A stretch of 64,000 nt of DNA, taken from NCBI GenBank assembly GCA_030533445.1, contig CM060072.1:17057267-17121266 (forward strand), read 5' to 3'. Source of the stretch: Cyprinodon diabolis. Taxonomy: Eukaryota > Chordata > Actinopteri > Cyprinodontiformes > Cyprinodontidae. This document shows, piece after piece, positions 12,755 to 24,289 of the stretch. The notes under the pieces are model-generated. The model saw only the letters and a program-made list of their open reading frames with translations, searched no databases and was not told the DNA's origin. The position numbers and the translations under genes are program-made. The stretch's first letter is position 1, and every line of letters starts with the position of its first letter.

Positions 12755-12833
12755 ATCCGGTTAATGGTAACGTGCCTTGAGATTACCTGTGTTGTGAATT
12801 GGCGGTATAAAAATAAACTGAATTTAATTGAAT
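12755..12833 (+). mobile_element. L2 3'-terminal tail, about 80 bp
   Basis: GTGCCTTGAGATTACCTGTG, GTTGTGAATTGGCG and the closing AATAAACTGAATTTAATTGAA match the last 80 bases of L2 elements (compare the complement of 31847-31915). It interrupts the Tc1 transposase relic and is an extremely 5'-truncated retroposition. Confidence 0.7.
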
Positions 12834-13279
12834 AATGAGACATTTTGGGGAACAATCCCCTTCCCTCAGAACGAGGCTTACAACATGAAAACAACTCGAA
12901 GCACACAGCCAGGATAACCAAGGAGTGGCTCTGGAAGAAGCATATCACGTTTTTGGCGTAGCCTAGCCAGTTTCCACTCTTAAGCCCAATAGAGGATCTT
13001 TAGAGGGAGATCTGTGTGGACGAGTGGGCCAAAATCCCTCCTGCAGTGTGTGAAAACCTGGTGAAAAACTTTGACATCTGTAATTGCATATAAAAGCTAC
13101 TCTAGCAAATACTATCACTGATTTCTTCAGGTGTTCAAATACGTATGTGTACAGTAGCTGTATCATACAAAGAAATAGTTAAAAAATAATACATTGCAAT
13201 TTCTGGAGATTTTATTTTTAGATTATGTCTCTCACAATGGAATGGAGGGCACTTGTTTAAATACATATTTTCCTTCTTG

Positions 13280-15900
13280 TATATTGTTTTCTTTAGCCTC
13301 ACATCAGTTTTTGCTATTACTGTGAAAATTTGTTCTCTTCAATGTATTAATTTTGCTCTCAAAATAATTTTCCCCTTCCAGATTGCTTCTTCTCTTGAAT
13401 ATAATAAAATACAAAAATAACTCCATACAAAGGGTGCATATATGGAGCACAGTAGTAGGAGTTAGGTAAACTTGTTAAAAAGTTCTCTAGCCAACGGCGA
13501 CAAAACTACAGTCAAAACTGGTAAATCAAAGATTACAGTTGCTGCTTGTTCAATTTGGGCTAAAGTAAACATTTGAGCCAAAGTTTTGTAGCTCAATTAA
13601 CTAGGGTCTAGATAGCTGTATTGTTTGTTTTCCTGTACGATTTGGTCATAAAAGGTTGAATTGGGCAGAGTTTAAAAGTAGTCACTGTCTAGTACTGAGA
13701 GTGCTGAACCTCTCAGTGGTCCCTAAAATCACAAATATTTATGTGTTGTAGTTCTAGATGTAAGCTACTTAAAAATTTGGAGCATTGTTTGCACTTGTTT
13801 ATCAGGCTGCTGCAGCATCACCCTCTGACCTCCCTGGTATAGGTGAGCGGCAAACAAGAAAAGGCCAAATCCCACTGAAAGCACCATCTGAAGGCAGAAA
13901 CTTGTGAATATGTTTTTGCATAATAATCATCTCTAGTCTGCTTGTCAGCTCATACGTTTGCAGGAGAGTGCTTTCAAGCGTGTGGGTGTGTGTTCAGGGT
14001 GCCTACTTAAAAAACCAGCTGCAGTTTGTCCTCTTATTACTGCTGTATCTAATGCAAATAATTCAGTCGCGCTGTGTTTAGAAGTCAGTTGTTGAATCCA
14101 ACAAGGAACTATCACATAGAGTTTTGAGTTTGAGTCCTGATTGTTAACATAGTGTGGACAAGGTGAATAAAGTTGGTCAGTGAAGATAAAGAAATATATT
14201 TTAAGCAAAGTGGGAAACTGATGAGAAATGTCAAAATTTTGAGTCTTATCTTTCTAATCAACTCTCTTGTAAGATTTTACACACTCTAAACTCTGCAGAT
14301 ATAAGCCAGTTTAGAAAGCATGATAAGACATCAGGCTTATATCCATAGAAATAATCCCTGTGGGTGTAAAACATCTCTATGACAACATTTTCATTTAGTT
14401 TTTTTTTCTGGCAGATACCTTCACAGTCAACAAGGAATACGTAAAAGCAAGCAGTAAATGTAAACTGGTTGCTGCAAACTCTTTAAGCAAGTTTAAAACA
14501 GGGTAATAGCAACTGGGTAGTACTCCACCAAACAAAATTCCTAGATATAAGGTGAGGGTTGCAGTTAGGTATGTTGCTCCTCTTCGTCTATACATTGAAA
14601 GTGAGAAAAAACAGAGCTCTTTTACCGCTAGTCTGATCTGATCTTTTTTGCTCTGAATGATAACAGCTACTGAAAGTCATGTTACTGAAAAAGGTCAAAA
14701 CAAGCAAAGGAGTTCATTGGTGAGCTAGTAGTGAATTTGGCGCTTTATACTTTATAGTGGATATTTGTAGGTTAACACTTAACAGTTCTCTGTAGTTAAT
14801 TTCTACACCCTCTGAAGGACTAGCTACAATTTGTTTTCTGTTATTTCAGACTTTGGTAACTACACCTACACAGGTGGTCAATCTCGCAGTAGACCTGTAC
14901 TTCTGTAGCATATAAGATGCATATGCTTAATAGATGGTAATCACTCAGCTGTGATAGGAAAATTTCAGAGGACTCAGAAAATATAATTTAAGATGCAAAG
15001 TCATAATGAAAAATGTGGAAAAATTCACTACTGTGAAGGAATAGTTGGAGGAAAATGAAAATTGGAACAAATTGTAATTTAAAATTTTGAAAGAAATACA
15101 CAGTAACAACCCTGCAATAAATCATAACCTTCAAAAAAATGGGATTATCCCAATTTTTTGAAGGTTATAGTGCTGTTGTTTACAGATTCTCTTTAATATT
15201 TAGGACAGAAAATAACATCCTGTTAGATGGTGTTCCTGTATATGTAACAAGATAGAGCAGTTTGTTGATCAGGTCAGGTTTACGTGGTTAAACTAAAAAT
15301 ATGAATATTAACAATCTTAATAATTTGAATACATTTATCTAAACTCCTCTACACATACACACTCATGACCCCAATCCCCCCCCCCCGATAAACACACACA
15401 CACACCTTCAGTCTCATTGTAATGCCTTTTAAGTGCAGAAATGGCAAAGATCAAATGTAATATTTGACCTTTCAAACTGTGCGGAATATTTTCAAAACTG
15501 AAATGACTAACAAACAAACCGGCTTAGTCTCGTCAAGACCCATCCAGCATTAGCTTGCTGCTGTTTAACAACAAGCAAGTTAGCGTGGTTAATATGCTAA
15601 AACTGATTACGTGAAATGTCTATGCTGACACATTTTTAAACAAATTAGTCAGTTAAAGCTCTTCAATGCCAAAAAAAGTTGGCATTTCATACACTTACCA
15701 GAGATTCTGAAACACAGAGAGTAAATTGGAGTCAACGCTGGCCTGGAACTATTGCTTTTTGGAATTGTCTTTAGATCCATGACCCACATGACTTCTGCAT
15801 TCCATTCTTTCTATAAAAACTGTCTCTTTCTAAAGGCGCTAAATCCTGAGAATCTCACTTTACCAAACAAGACATGGTCATCAGAGGGGACTACAACTTT
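13280..15900. other. Unassigned DNA with a palindrome and C/CA tracts
   Basis: No gene recognised in 2.6 kb. A near-perfect 45-bp palindrome lies at 15124-15168 (separate entry). An 11-C run at 15376-15386 is followed by a short CA repeat. Frames such as 13945-14208 (minus) have no recognisable domain. Confidence 0.45.
15124..15168. repeat. 45-bp near-perfect palindrome
   Basis: ATAACCTTCAAAAAAATGGG at the left is mirrored by CCCAATTTTTTGAAGGTTAT at the right, with only a few bases between and a single mismatched pair. It could extrude as a cruciform or fold as a hairpin. No flanking repeat or promoter explains it. Confidence 0.9.
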
Positions 15901-15909
15901 AACATTTGT

Positions 15910-16180
15910 TCTTCTGAACAAATTTGTCCCCCTGTGCCCACCGTCCGACTCCCCTCCACCCGCCCTGGACATCGATGGTTATCCAGCTTTCACCGTCCGC
16001 CGGATCGTGGACTCCCGTCGGCGAGGAAGCGGTTGGCAGTACCTCGTCGATTGGGAGGGCTACGGTCCGGAGGACCGCACATGGGTTCCTGGTTTGTATA
16101 TCCTCGATCCATCCCTTATCGAGGAATATGAGAGCTCCCTCCCGTCGACATCTTCTGGACCACCAAGAGGCGGTCGTTGA
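15910..16180 (+). pseudogene. Gypsy (chromovirus) pol C-terminus with chromodomain
   Basis: The open frame ends at a TGA at 16178-16180 and its last 90 residues form a recognisable integrase C-terminal chromodomain. Visible are [18 protein letters not shown], then [17 protein letters not shown], then [10 protein letters not shown] and a Gly/Pro/Arg-rich tail. The aromatic residues of YLVDWEGY are those that line the methyl-lysine pocket in chromodomains. In this lineage the domain directs integration toward marked chromatin. Protease, reverse transcriptase, RNase H and the integrase core are all absent, so the element is 5'-truncated near 15910. A purine run (GAGAGGGGGG) just after the stop fits a polypurine tract and leads into the LTR at 16192. 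A similar frame on the minus strand is an artefact of the GC-rich sequence. Confidence 0.85.
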
Positions 16181-16189
16181 GAGGGGGGT
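16179..16189 (+). promoter_or_regulatory. Polypurine tract of the Gypsy element
   Basis: GAGAGGGGGG sits between the pol stop codon and the LTR start at 16192. This is the expected place for the plus-strand priming site of an LTR retrotransposon. Confidence 0.7.
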
Positions 16190-16191
16190 AC

Positions 16192-16880
16192 TGTTGGGAT
16201 CTGGAGCTGTACCACCTTCCTCCAGCAGAGTGCGCAGTGGGTCTCCTTGAGCTGGAGCTTTCCAGCACACCCGAGACGCATCTACTCATCAGGAGACCTC
16301 TCCTTTATAAGCAGCTGCCAGACCTTCCTTTGACGCCGCAGTGTTGACCTTAGTTTGGTTAGCAACCTGAGCCTCTGAAACTGAAAGAATCTAGTTGTCT
16401 CTGTTGTGAGATCAGATTCTAACTCTTCTCTGTTTTTGCCTCAAAGGAAACCTGTCTCTAGCCTGAAGCTCTGGGTGAGCTTAACCTGCCAATCTGCCCT
16501 GGTGAACCAAACCTGAAGATTCCTATGTGGATTCCCCTGCTGCTCTTGGTGAAGAGCTGGAAACTCAGATCAAGTTAGACGCTGCAGCTGGTCGTATCCT
16601 CTGCTGAACCAACAGTCTCTGGACCCAACAGTTCCCTCTCTCTCAAGAGAAGCCTGGACTCAGTCAAGGTAGAATCTGAATAATCAAGAACTCATAACTC
16701 ATCTGCCTGCTCCACTGACCAAACTATCATCTCTGCAGACTTCAGTGAACCTGCCCGGACCAGTTCCAGAACCAGTACATTATCTTGTGTTGTTGAAACT
16801 TTCAATAAACTCTGTTAAACTTTTACCCAGCCTCCGTTGTGTTCTGCATTTGGGCTAAGAACCTTAAACCCATCATGACA
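16192..16880 (+). mobile_element. 3' LTR of the chromodomain Gypsy element
   Basis: Runs from TGTTGGGATCTGGAGC to CATCATGACA (TG...CA). AATAAA lies near 16805, followed by a T-rich stretch, as expected for the end of R. It aligns with the solo LTR at 23437-24284 and the truncated copy at 7448, but lacks their first 77-82 bp. The remnant is one 3' LTR plus about 270 bp of pol. No left LTR is present, so no target duplication can be tested. Confidence 0.85.
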
Positions 16881-17224
16881 GCATGTGTGTGCTTTTGTGT
16901 GTGCTTGGTAAGTAGGTGCGCAGGATATAAGAAACTTCTTTAGTCAAAATGTTAATTACATTTCACTGTCTCCATGAAGGAGAATATCCACTTCAAGATC
17001 CTCCTCATCATTATAAAGGACTCAATAATCTTGGAAAATACAGTTTTATTGAAAGTGTTAATAGATAAAATGTATTATTGTCATATACTCTTATTGTCAA
17101 AAAGGGAAAAAAAAATGAATGTGATTTTATACATCCAAGCTCTTAATAATTGTAAAACTATGTGTTTTTAAATCTACCACCATATCATAAAATTGGATTG
17201 TTGTGCCCCAAATTGCCCAATTGT

Positions 17225-17410
17225 TCACGTCATAATCTTGGCGCTCATGGCTGGCTTAATTCTTCATTCCATTCAGCTGTCTAATTTGCCCAGTTGTTCA
17301 TTACCGTTCATCTGATCCACCTGGTTCCTGCTGCTATTTATGCTGTCCGTTTGCCTGCCATCAGCGCCAGATTATTTGAACTGAGTTATCTTCTGGTATG
17401 GTGACCTGGA
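17225..17410 (+). repeat. Possible LTR-derived fragment
   Basis: CATCTGATCCACCTGGTTCC followed by CTGCTATTTATGCTG resembles LTR promoter-proximal sequence and the fragment at 1050-1150. The ends cannot be placed. Confidence 0.3.
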
Positions 17411-17778
17411 TCTGCTACGACTCCGGCTTTGCATCAACCCCCCACCCCTCCGACCCCACCCCAACCCCCAGAAACCTAGAAATACTAAAAAATAAAAGTG
17501 ACGTGAACTATAGGTTTTATAACTAAAAAAATACTTCTTCTGAAAACATTTCATCCTAGTATACACAATACTGTGGCAGTTCTTATTAAGTGTGCTAGGT
17601 ATTTTATCTTAAATGTTTAAAAGGAGAAGAACACTATTTTAAATATGTCCTGCTTTGAGTTGCTGTCCATTTGACTCCTCCATGGAACTTAGCTTGATAC
17701 AAAATAGACATGTTTGTTCTGTACGCCTGAGCAACTGCTTGTACTTTAATATTAGAATCTCATGATTTAACTAAGGTC

Positions 17779-18974
17779 TGACCCCAAGATGCAAAAGACC
17801 AAACAGAGAGACCAGGGGAAAGTTTAAACAGGTTTATTAGTAATGATGTGATGAAACCAGTGCTGCTTAGAGTAAAGGAAATGAGTCCAGTGTTGCTCTG
17901 AACACTGCTCAACGAGAACTGGAAGGTGAGGGGAAGACACTGCAGCTAGTTCAGGCTCAGTGGGAAATTTGAATCTTAGGTTTAGAATTGGAGGAAAAGG
18001 TTGCAGACTCACTTCTCCAGGGAAAGATGTCCATTATGGAATCCAGACTGTGAGGATTGTACCAGAGATTGTCTTGTTTGGTGATGGGTGGACTGGGTTA
18101 CTCAGACTGCGGTGTTTCCCTGGTGAATGGAGAAGCTTACTGCCACTCAGATTTCCTGCAGTACTTGAACGGGCTGTAGTGCTGAAGAAATCTTTGCTTG
18201 GTGTGAAGCTCAAACGACCTCTTGGGGAAAGTTGATCCAAACTTCCTGTTTGGAGTGAACGGAGAAGCTGACTGGCACTCTGATTTCCTGCGGTACTTGA
18301 AAAGGCTGCGGTGCTGATGAAACCTTTGCTTGGTGTGAAGCTCAAACGACCTCTTTGGGAAAGTGGGCCCAAACTTCTTGTTTGGGACTCCAGCTCAGTT
18401 AGAAGCTCAGTATCTCTTGGGGAAGGTGGGTCCAAACTTCCTGTTTGGAACCCCAGCTGAGTTAGAAGCTGAGTTGAACCTTCTAGAGAGAGAAGGACCG
18501 AACAAATTCAGTTTGCAGGAAGACTTCTCGCCGAGAGGCAAAGACAAAAACAAAGTTAAGACTCAGGTTGACAACAACTCAGTTTGACTCAGAAAAACTC
18601 AGCTTGACTAGAGAATCCAAAACTGGTAAACAAAAACTCAGGTTAGACTCTGCTAAACTAAGCATGGCTAGAGTGCCCAGTATTGGCAAAACAAAGACTT
18701 AGGTTAGACTCTGCTAAACTAAGCATGGCTAGAGTAGCCTGTATTGGCAAAACAAAGACTTAGGTTAGACAATGCTAAACTAAGCATGGTTAGAATACCC
18801 TGTATTGGCGAATACTCTGGCGTCAAGGTAGTGGTAGCAGCAGCTCAAGAACACTCCACAGGTAATGAGGCAATGAGCTGCAGGTGTGCAGGGAGAACCA
18901 ATGAGGACGGGGCACCACCTGGTGGAGGAGGAGAGGAAACACAAAAACAGACCGCACAAACTGGATTCCTGACA
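17779..18974 (-). mobile_element. LTR-like unit with internal tandem repeats
   Basis: On the minus strand it starts TGTCAGGAATCC and ends near CTTGGGGTCA, with AATAAACCTG about 50 bases before that end. The shape matches the LTR at 11749-12539. Inside are two or three tandem units of about 110-125 bp (roughly 18110-18475), each with an AAGCTCAAACGACCTCTT block. They create a 133-codon minus-strand frame (18034-18435) with repeated GRLSFTPSK and SSTAGN motifs. A second set of shorter repeats with AAACTAAGCATGG lies at 18650-18790. No 5-bp duplication was found, so solo LTR is the best but not the only reading. Confidence 0.5.
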
Positions 18975-18979
18975 TAGAA

Positions 18980-20210
18980 ATGGAAGCTTTCAGGATGTGA
19001 AATACTTTGGTTGAATTGCTTTCTATAACTTTGGAATTATAAATGGGAGATCAAACAAGCTTCAGTTCTATTTTAACCATATAACAAAAATCAGTTAAAT
19101 TCTTTTCATAACCTAGATGGAATAATTTATGTGGATAGCTTCCCTATGCTCAGTCTTTCTACCTCTTTGTACCGCTTCACTTTTTCACCATCATTCCACC
19201 TTCTGTTTCTGTGTTTCCCATTACAACTTCTGCCTTTTTTGTGGTTAATAGTCAAGTATCTGCCTGCGAAGCTGATGAGGCCCATTAGTGTGAGTGAGGC
19301 GCAACAAAGGAGGATCACAGCTCTGCAGTGTAATGTGATGAGCTTCCTCTCACTTATCAATTCCAGGAAGCATTAGAGGAGTGCAGGAGGAAAAACTCTC
19401 ATTTCATACACCTATAATTAAATGACACAGACGGCTTGATAGTCCCTGGACCATTGTGAATCCAAATTACACAATGTAATGAGGGAAAGCCCTTTCAAAA
19501 TGAAGGTTAGGCTTCAGAGAGGCTTGAATTGTTGTTGAACTTCTCAGTATTATTTCAGGGAGGTTGTCATTGGATAAATAAAAGAAAACATTAGCCTTTT
19601 GTCAAATTTAGATATTGCATGGATTTCTTTCTTTCTTTTTTTTATTAAATTGTGTATTTAGCTGGATGCCAGAACATATGCATATGGGGGCCTGAAGATG
19701 AAAAAAAGCTTAAAATCTTAATTACTTTAATAAACTTTTTTTATGCAGGTCCAGACACTGAGAAAAGGGAATAGCCATTTCTAAAATTCATGGTCATCAT
19801 TGGAATTGAGTCTCAGTGGGCTGAGAAGGTGAGTAGGTATTAAGTGAGGGAGTCAATGCAAGCTATTATCCCATATGGCTTACAGTACTGTTGTCTCTCA
19901 CAGGCTCTGATGGACATTGTGTAGAAAAGTCTCAGATTTTTAAATTTTTAATTTTAATCCTTTTTCATCCATGATACCAAACACTCAGCAGAGATTTAGT
20001 TTAGCTCAAGGGGTTCTGCTGATGGGACAGCACTCTGCTCGGACTAAATAATATTTAACTAAAAACAATACTAAAGGCTGCCGTCAGGCTTTCACCTAAA
20101 TCAAATTTTGGGGGAGATCAAGTAAGAGTATTGATAAATTCTTTCAAATGGCCTGGCATTAGATTATTCATTTTGAGTTTGCGACAGCTTATTTTGGGGG
20201 GGTTTCAACA
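18980..20210. other. Unassigned DNA
   Basis: No gene recognised. Opposed short frames at 19127-19376 lie on both strands of the same sequence and neither shows a domain. Confidence 0.45.
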
Positions 20211-20221
20211 TTGCATTTACC

Positions 20222-20945
20222 CAGTGGTGTCAAAAGTACACACATTTGTTACTTAAGTAGAAGTATAGATACTTCAGTTTAAAAACACTCTGGTAAAAGT
20301 TAAGGTATCAACTTGACCTCTTTACTCAAGTAAAAGTGAAAAAGTATGTGATCCAAAAACTACTTAAAGTATAAAAGTATAAAGTAACCTTAAAAAAACA
20401 GACAGATGCCACCATATGAACTGAAAGCTCAATTTTTCAACTATTTCGAAAAATTCTTTGAAATAGGGTCATGGATGAGGGAGGTCTTGTTGGTCTCTGT
20501 CTCCCAATACCCTCTTGCCTGTGTCCGAACTTTCAGATATTTCAACATCTTTTTCTGAATCCGACATTGTAGCATGGCATAGACAATTCGCATTTGCAGT
20601 TTGAAGAACACCTGCTTGCTTCTGATGATTTCCTTTAGCTAACCAATGAGTGTTTGCGTCATATGACTCATCCAATCACACTAGTTTTCACTAGATGTGG
20701 ATGGAGCCAATGGTCTGCATTGGATGGAGCACATGACGTGAGATAAATATGAATAAGCCAAGAGTAATGAGTAATGTTTGTTTTAAAAATGTAAGGAATA
20801 GAAAGTACAGACACTTGTGTGAAAATGTAATGAGTAGAAGTCTGAAGTAGGAAGAAAAATTAGTAATGGAGTAAAGTATAGATACCTAAAAAGTGTACTT
20901 AAGTACAGTAACGAAATATCCGTACTTCGTTAATTGACACCTCTG
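20222..20945. mobile_element. Non-autonomous hAT (Tol2-like) element
   Basis: The ends are CAGTGGTGTCAAAAGTAC and, inverted, CAGAGGTGTCAATTAACGAA. Each is followed by sequence rich in ACTTAAGTA and AAGTAC motifs, as in Tol2-like termini. An 8-bp target duplication flanks it: CATTTACC at 20214-20221 and CATTTGCC at 20946-20953, one mismatch. At 724 bp it is far too short for a transposase. A 68-codon minus frame at 20469-20675 (Ser/Glu/Asp-rich) may be a scrap of the parental gene. Confidence 0.88.
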
Positions 20946-20959
20946 CATTTGCCCCAGTG

Positions 20960-23430
20960 TTGTTCACAACCCTGTGTTGATATACTGTATACAAATACTG
21001 CAGTGTTTTTGAATTATTTTAATTCATCAAGCATCAGCTTGTTTCAATCATTGAATAATCATCAATCAAACAAACAGAAAATATGAAATAAACACAGCAT
21101 CGAAGTGAATTAGGAATGCACTAACGGGAGCCAAAGCCAAGGAAGGCTGCTCTCCCTCTTAGACAAATGAACATAACCACTGTGTTATGGCAGAGAAAAG
21201 CAGGTAGGGGAAAGTAAATAAAGTGCTAGTAGTTTTTTTGGTCATCTGTGTGGCCATGAGCAACACAGGCTCCGGAAATGAGGAAAAAGGAAAGCATAGG
21301 CGAGTGAGAGGGAGGAACAAGGGAATACAGTGATCAAATCTTTCCAACTCCTCTCAGTCCAACTCACAGAACCATCCCCACAGAGTTCAAAACAGACCAG
21401 CAAGCAGGCTCAGAGATTCAGTTTAGATCAAACAATAAAACATTCAATACAAAGTTCATGCAAACTCCTTTTGGAGTAAATATAGGCATTTATACCTTCT
21501 TCTAATTAGTTATCTGTCAAGGCATTAAAATAACAAAGAAAAAGCAATGCTCTCAGTAATGGTCCAGTGCTCAGTGGAAGCTTTCGGCAGCAAAATGTAG
21601 AGCAGACAAATATTGTTCCAACAGCTTGGTCAATGCATCCAGCTTCTCTGCAGTTGAACCAACTTTCAGATAGTACGAAGACTTTAGGTCTTTAGTAATC
21701 CTTAGGATTATCTGTGCTCGCTCAGAAAAAAAGGCAGCTACTTAATCAAAAACCCTTAACTCTGCAGACAATTAATTCTTAAAGACTCCAAACTGAAACA
21801 AGCATCCTCTTTTATAGTAATGATGAGGAAGTAGCTTCAAGCCAGCAAGAGGTGCAGCACCATGTGGTTTACTGCTATTTCCAAACACAAGGCTCTTTAG
21901 CCGAGATGAGATATCTCTTAAAGTGGGGGCAAACAGCAGAAAGAGGACGAATGGCGAGGTCCCTAAGGTTCTTCTAAGATATTCTTTTAGACTTTAGGTG
22001 GAGATTTTGTATGTCTTCTGAATATTGTATTGATATTATATGAGTGCTGTGTGATTTGCTGCATGTTTCCTGCATTTTAGTAGTCCTTTAGTACAATTGT
22101 TAACTTCAAATTGTTATTTTTACCCCTCAGCTTCTGCTCTAATTTCCTAATTATGTCTGACAGACCTTGCAAAGTAATATGGTTTCTTGAGAAAATACTA
22201 CCAAAAAATATAAAAGCATTTTCTGATTGATTTGTGACTGATAAGGGTAAACTGGTGTATAATTATATCATACTTTTTTTTTATTTTTTATAATTAAGCA
22301 AGAATCTGTTTTAAAATCTGTTTAAGCTCAGATTGAAAAAAACTTGTTTCTTTTTTTTTTTTTTTGGATGAGCGTAGTCATGGAAAATGTAGTTTTTAAC
22401 CACTCTAATTCCTTGGTGGATTTACATTCCACCATTCCCACTTCAGAAATTCATGTACAGTAGTGCAGTTTCAGGCCTGTTTGTTTTGTCTCTAATAAAC
22501 TGAATTGAAAGAAAGGCGAACTGAAAACCAGACAGCCCAAAGAGAGTGAAATAGCTCTGATAGTCTGGTGTATAACAGATGAACAGACACTTTGAGACAA
22601 GCTCAGCACTCCCTTGGTACTAAACCACATCCAGACTCCAAATTTATCCTCATTAGTTTCCCATGATGACTTTAATGAGCACCTCGTTGGGAAGGTTTGG
22701 CTTGGCCGCTGTCCTCTGGGTCCCCTGGCATCACAGGCACGAGATTCTCTCCGGATGGTGTGAGCTGATGAGGTGACATTCATCACTGAGCACAAGCGAG
22801 AGGAGATGTGAAGGAGAGACAGGAAAGAGGAAACAAAACGAGACACAGGAAGGAGAAAGACATGGAACAGTGCATGAAGTGGAGGGTCTCCCAGAGGATG
22901 AGAAACAGTGAAGAGCTTATGATTAGCAGAGCCACATCCATCATTCTGCAGAGGCTGAAGAAAGAAATAAAGGAAGAAAAATCATCTGACTTACAGACTG
23001 TTTCCAATGTTCAAGAATTTGTAACAACATTTCTTTTAAATGCATACAGACTTTGGGTAAAGGCATTTTATTGAATCAAAAGAAAAGAACAACAGCAATG
23101 TTGGTGTGTTTTGTTCAGGGATTTGTCAAACATGATCTACAATTAGTAACGTGATGCTTATCTTGTAATATCTATAAATAATGTCTGAAATAAATGGTTT
23201 GTTGTAAAATCTCTAATTGTGAAAGAACAGTGTGTTTTTCTTTTCTTTTTAAGTCATGGAATATTTTGTTAAAAGACAACTAAGCAAAGCAAAAATAACG
23301 TAAAATACAAATTTTCCACCCAGCTTTATAGGTCATCGACATTATTATGGAGGAATTTTACCACATTCCTTTTCCAGTCTTAGTAACCATCTTTGTGTTT
23401 TGCGGAGAGTCCTTTTAGCTAAACTCTCCT
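20960..23430. other. Unassigned DNA
   Basis: I recognise nothing. The 131-codon minus frame at 22451-22846 overlaps an opposing 88-codon frame and a second minus frame. It has low-complexity composition and no domain, so I do not call it a gene. T-rich tracts occur near 22268 and 22352. Confidence 0.45.
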
Positions 23431-23436
23431 AGTATC

Positions 23437-24284
23437 TGTTGGGATCCTCAGGCTTGCCCACCAGAGGGCGCCTCTTCTGCTCTTTGTTGTTTTTCTGTTA
23501 GGACTGGAGTTTCTGTTGGGATCTTGAGCTTTACCACCTTCCTCCAGCAGAGTGCACCATGGGTCTCCTGGTGCTGGAATCTTCCAGCACACCTGAGACG
23601 CATCTACTCATCAGGAGACCTTCCCTTTATAAACACCTGCCAGACCTTGCTTCTACGCTGCAGTGTTGATCTTAGTTTGGTTAGCAACCTGAGCCTCTGT
23701 TACTGAAAGAATCTTAGTTGTCTCTAGTGAGAGATCAGATTCTAACTCTCCTTTGTTTGTGCCTCACAGGAAACCTGTCGCTAGTCTGAAGCTCTGGGAG
23801 AGCTGCCTCACTGGAAACCTGTCTCTGGCCTGAAGCTCTGGGAGAGCTGCCTCACTGGAAACCTGTCTCTGGCCTGAAGCTCTGGAAGAGCTTAACCTGC
23901 TAATCAGCCCTGGTGAGCCAACCTGAAGATTCCTATGTGGAATTAACCTGAAGACTCCTATGTGGAGTTTACCTGAAGATTCCTAAGTGGAGTCAACCTG
24001 AAGATTTCCTATGTGGATATCCCCTGCTGTTCTCTGTAATGAGCTGGAAGCTCAGATCAAGGTCTGTCATGCTAAGTCTGAAGCTAGACACTTAGCTCCT
24101 CATGAACTCTGCTAACCAACAGTCTCTGGTCCCAGTCAAGACTTGAGTGATCCAGCCCTAACCAGTTTCAGATCCAGTTCATAATCATGTGTTTTTGTGA
24201 AACCTCAATAAACCTTTGAACTTTTTCCCTGCCTCCTCCGTGTGTGTTCTGCATATGGGCTTGCATCTCTGACCCATCATGACA
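23437..24284 (+). mobile_element. Solo LTR of the chromodomain Gypsy family
   Basis: Begins TGTTGGGATCCTCAGGC and ends CATCATGACA, flanked by a perfect 5-bp duplication GTATC (23432-23436 and 24285-24289). It has AATAAA near 24210 and the same 3' half as 16192-16880. A second TGTTGGGATC lies at 23514, so the first 77 bp are an extension missing from the 16192 LTR. It carries tandem units of about 45 bp at 23760-23890 (CACTGGAAACCTGTCTCTGG) and of about 25 bp at 23920-24015 (CCTGAAGATTCCTATGTGGA). Such an isolated LTR with matching duplications is the usual product of LTR-LTR recombination. Confidence 0.9.
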
Positions 24285-24289
24285 GTATC

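Larger units (their letters stand above)
11210..13276 (+). mobile_element. Tc1/mariner-like transposon, degenerate and nested
   Basis: The left end reads TACAGTGGGGAAAATAAGTA, a Tc1-type terminus at a TA. The right end near 13276 carries the diverged inverse (AAATACATATTTTCC). Between them is a broken transposase in plus orientation. An N-terminal stretch (about 11560-11748) contains KSYGKI and LPRTGAP, as in the DNA-binding and linker region of Tc1 transposases. A C-terminal stretch (12540-13130) contains MLWGCF and the equivalent of the PNPIEDL region. Stops and frameshifts are frequent. The middle of the gene is missing and an LTR lies in its place at 11749-12539. A short L2 tail is inserted at 12755-12833. 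Confidence 0.75.

Noticed and set aside
15124..15168. microRNA precursor
   Set aside because: The stem is perfect to the centre with essentially no loop and only about 20 bp per arm, unlike pre-miRNA geometry.
22451..22846. 131-codon minus-strand frame as a host gene
   Set aside because: No domain, start context or splice support, with an overlapping frame on the other strand.
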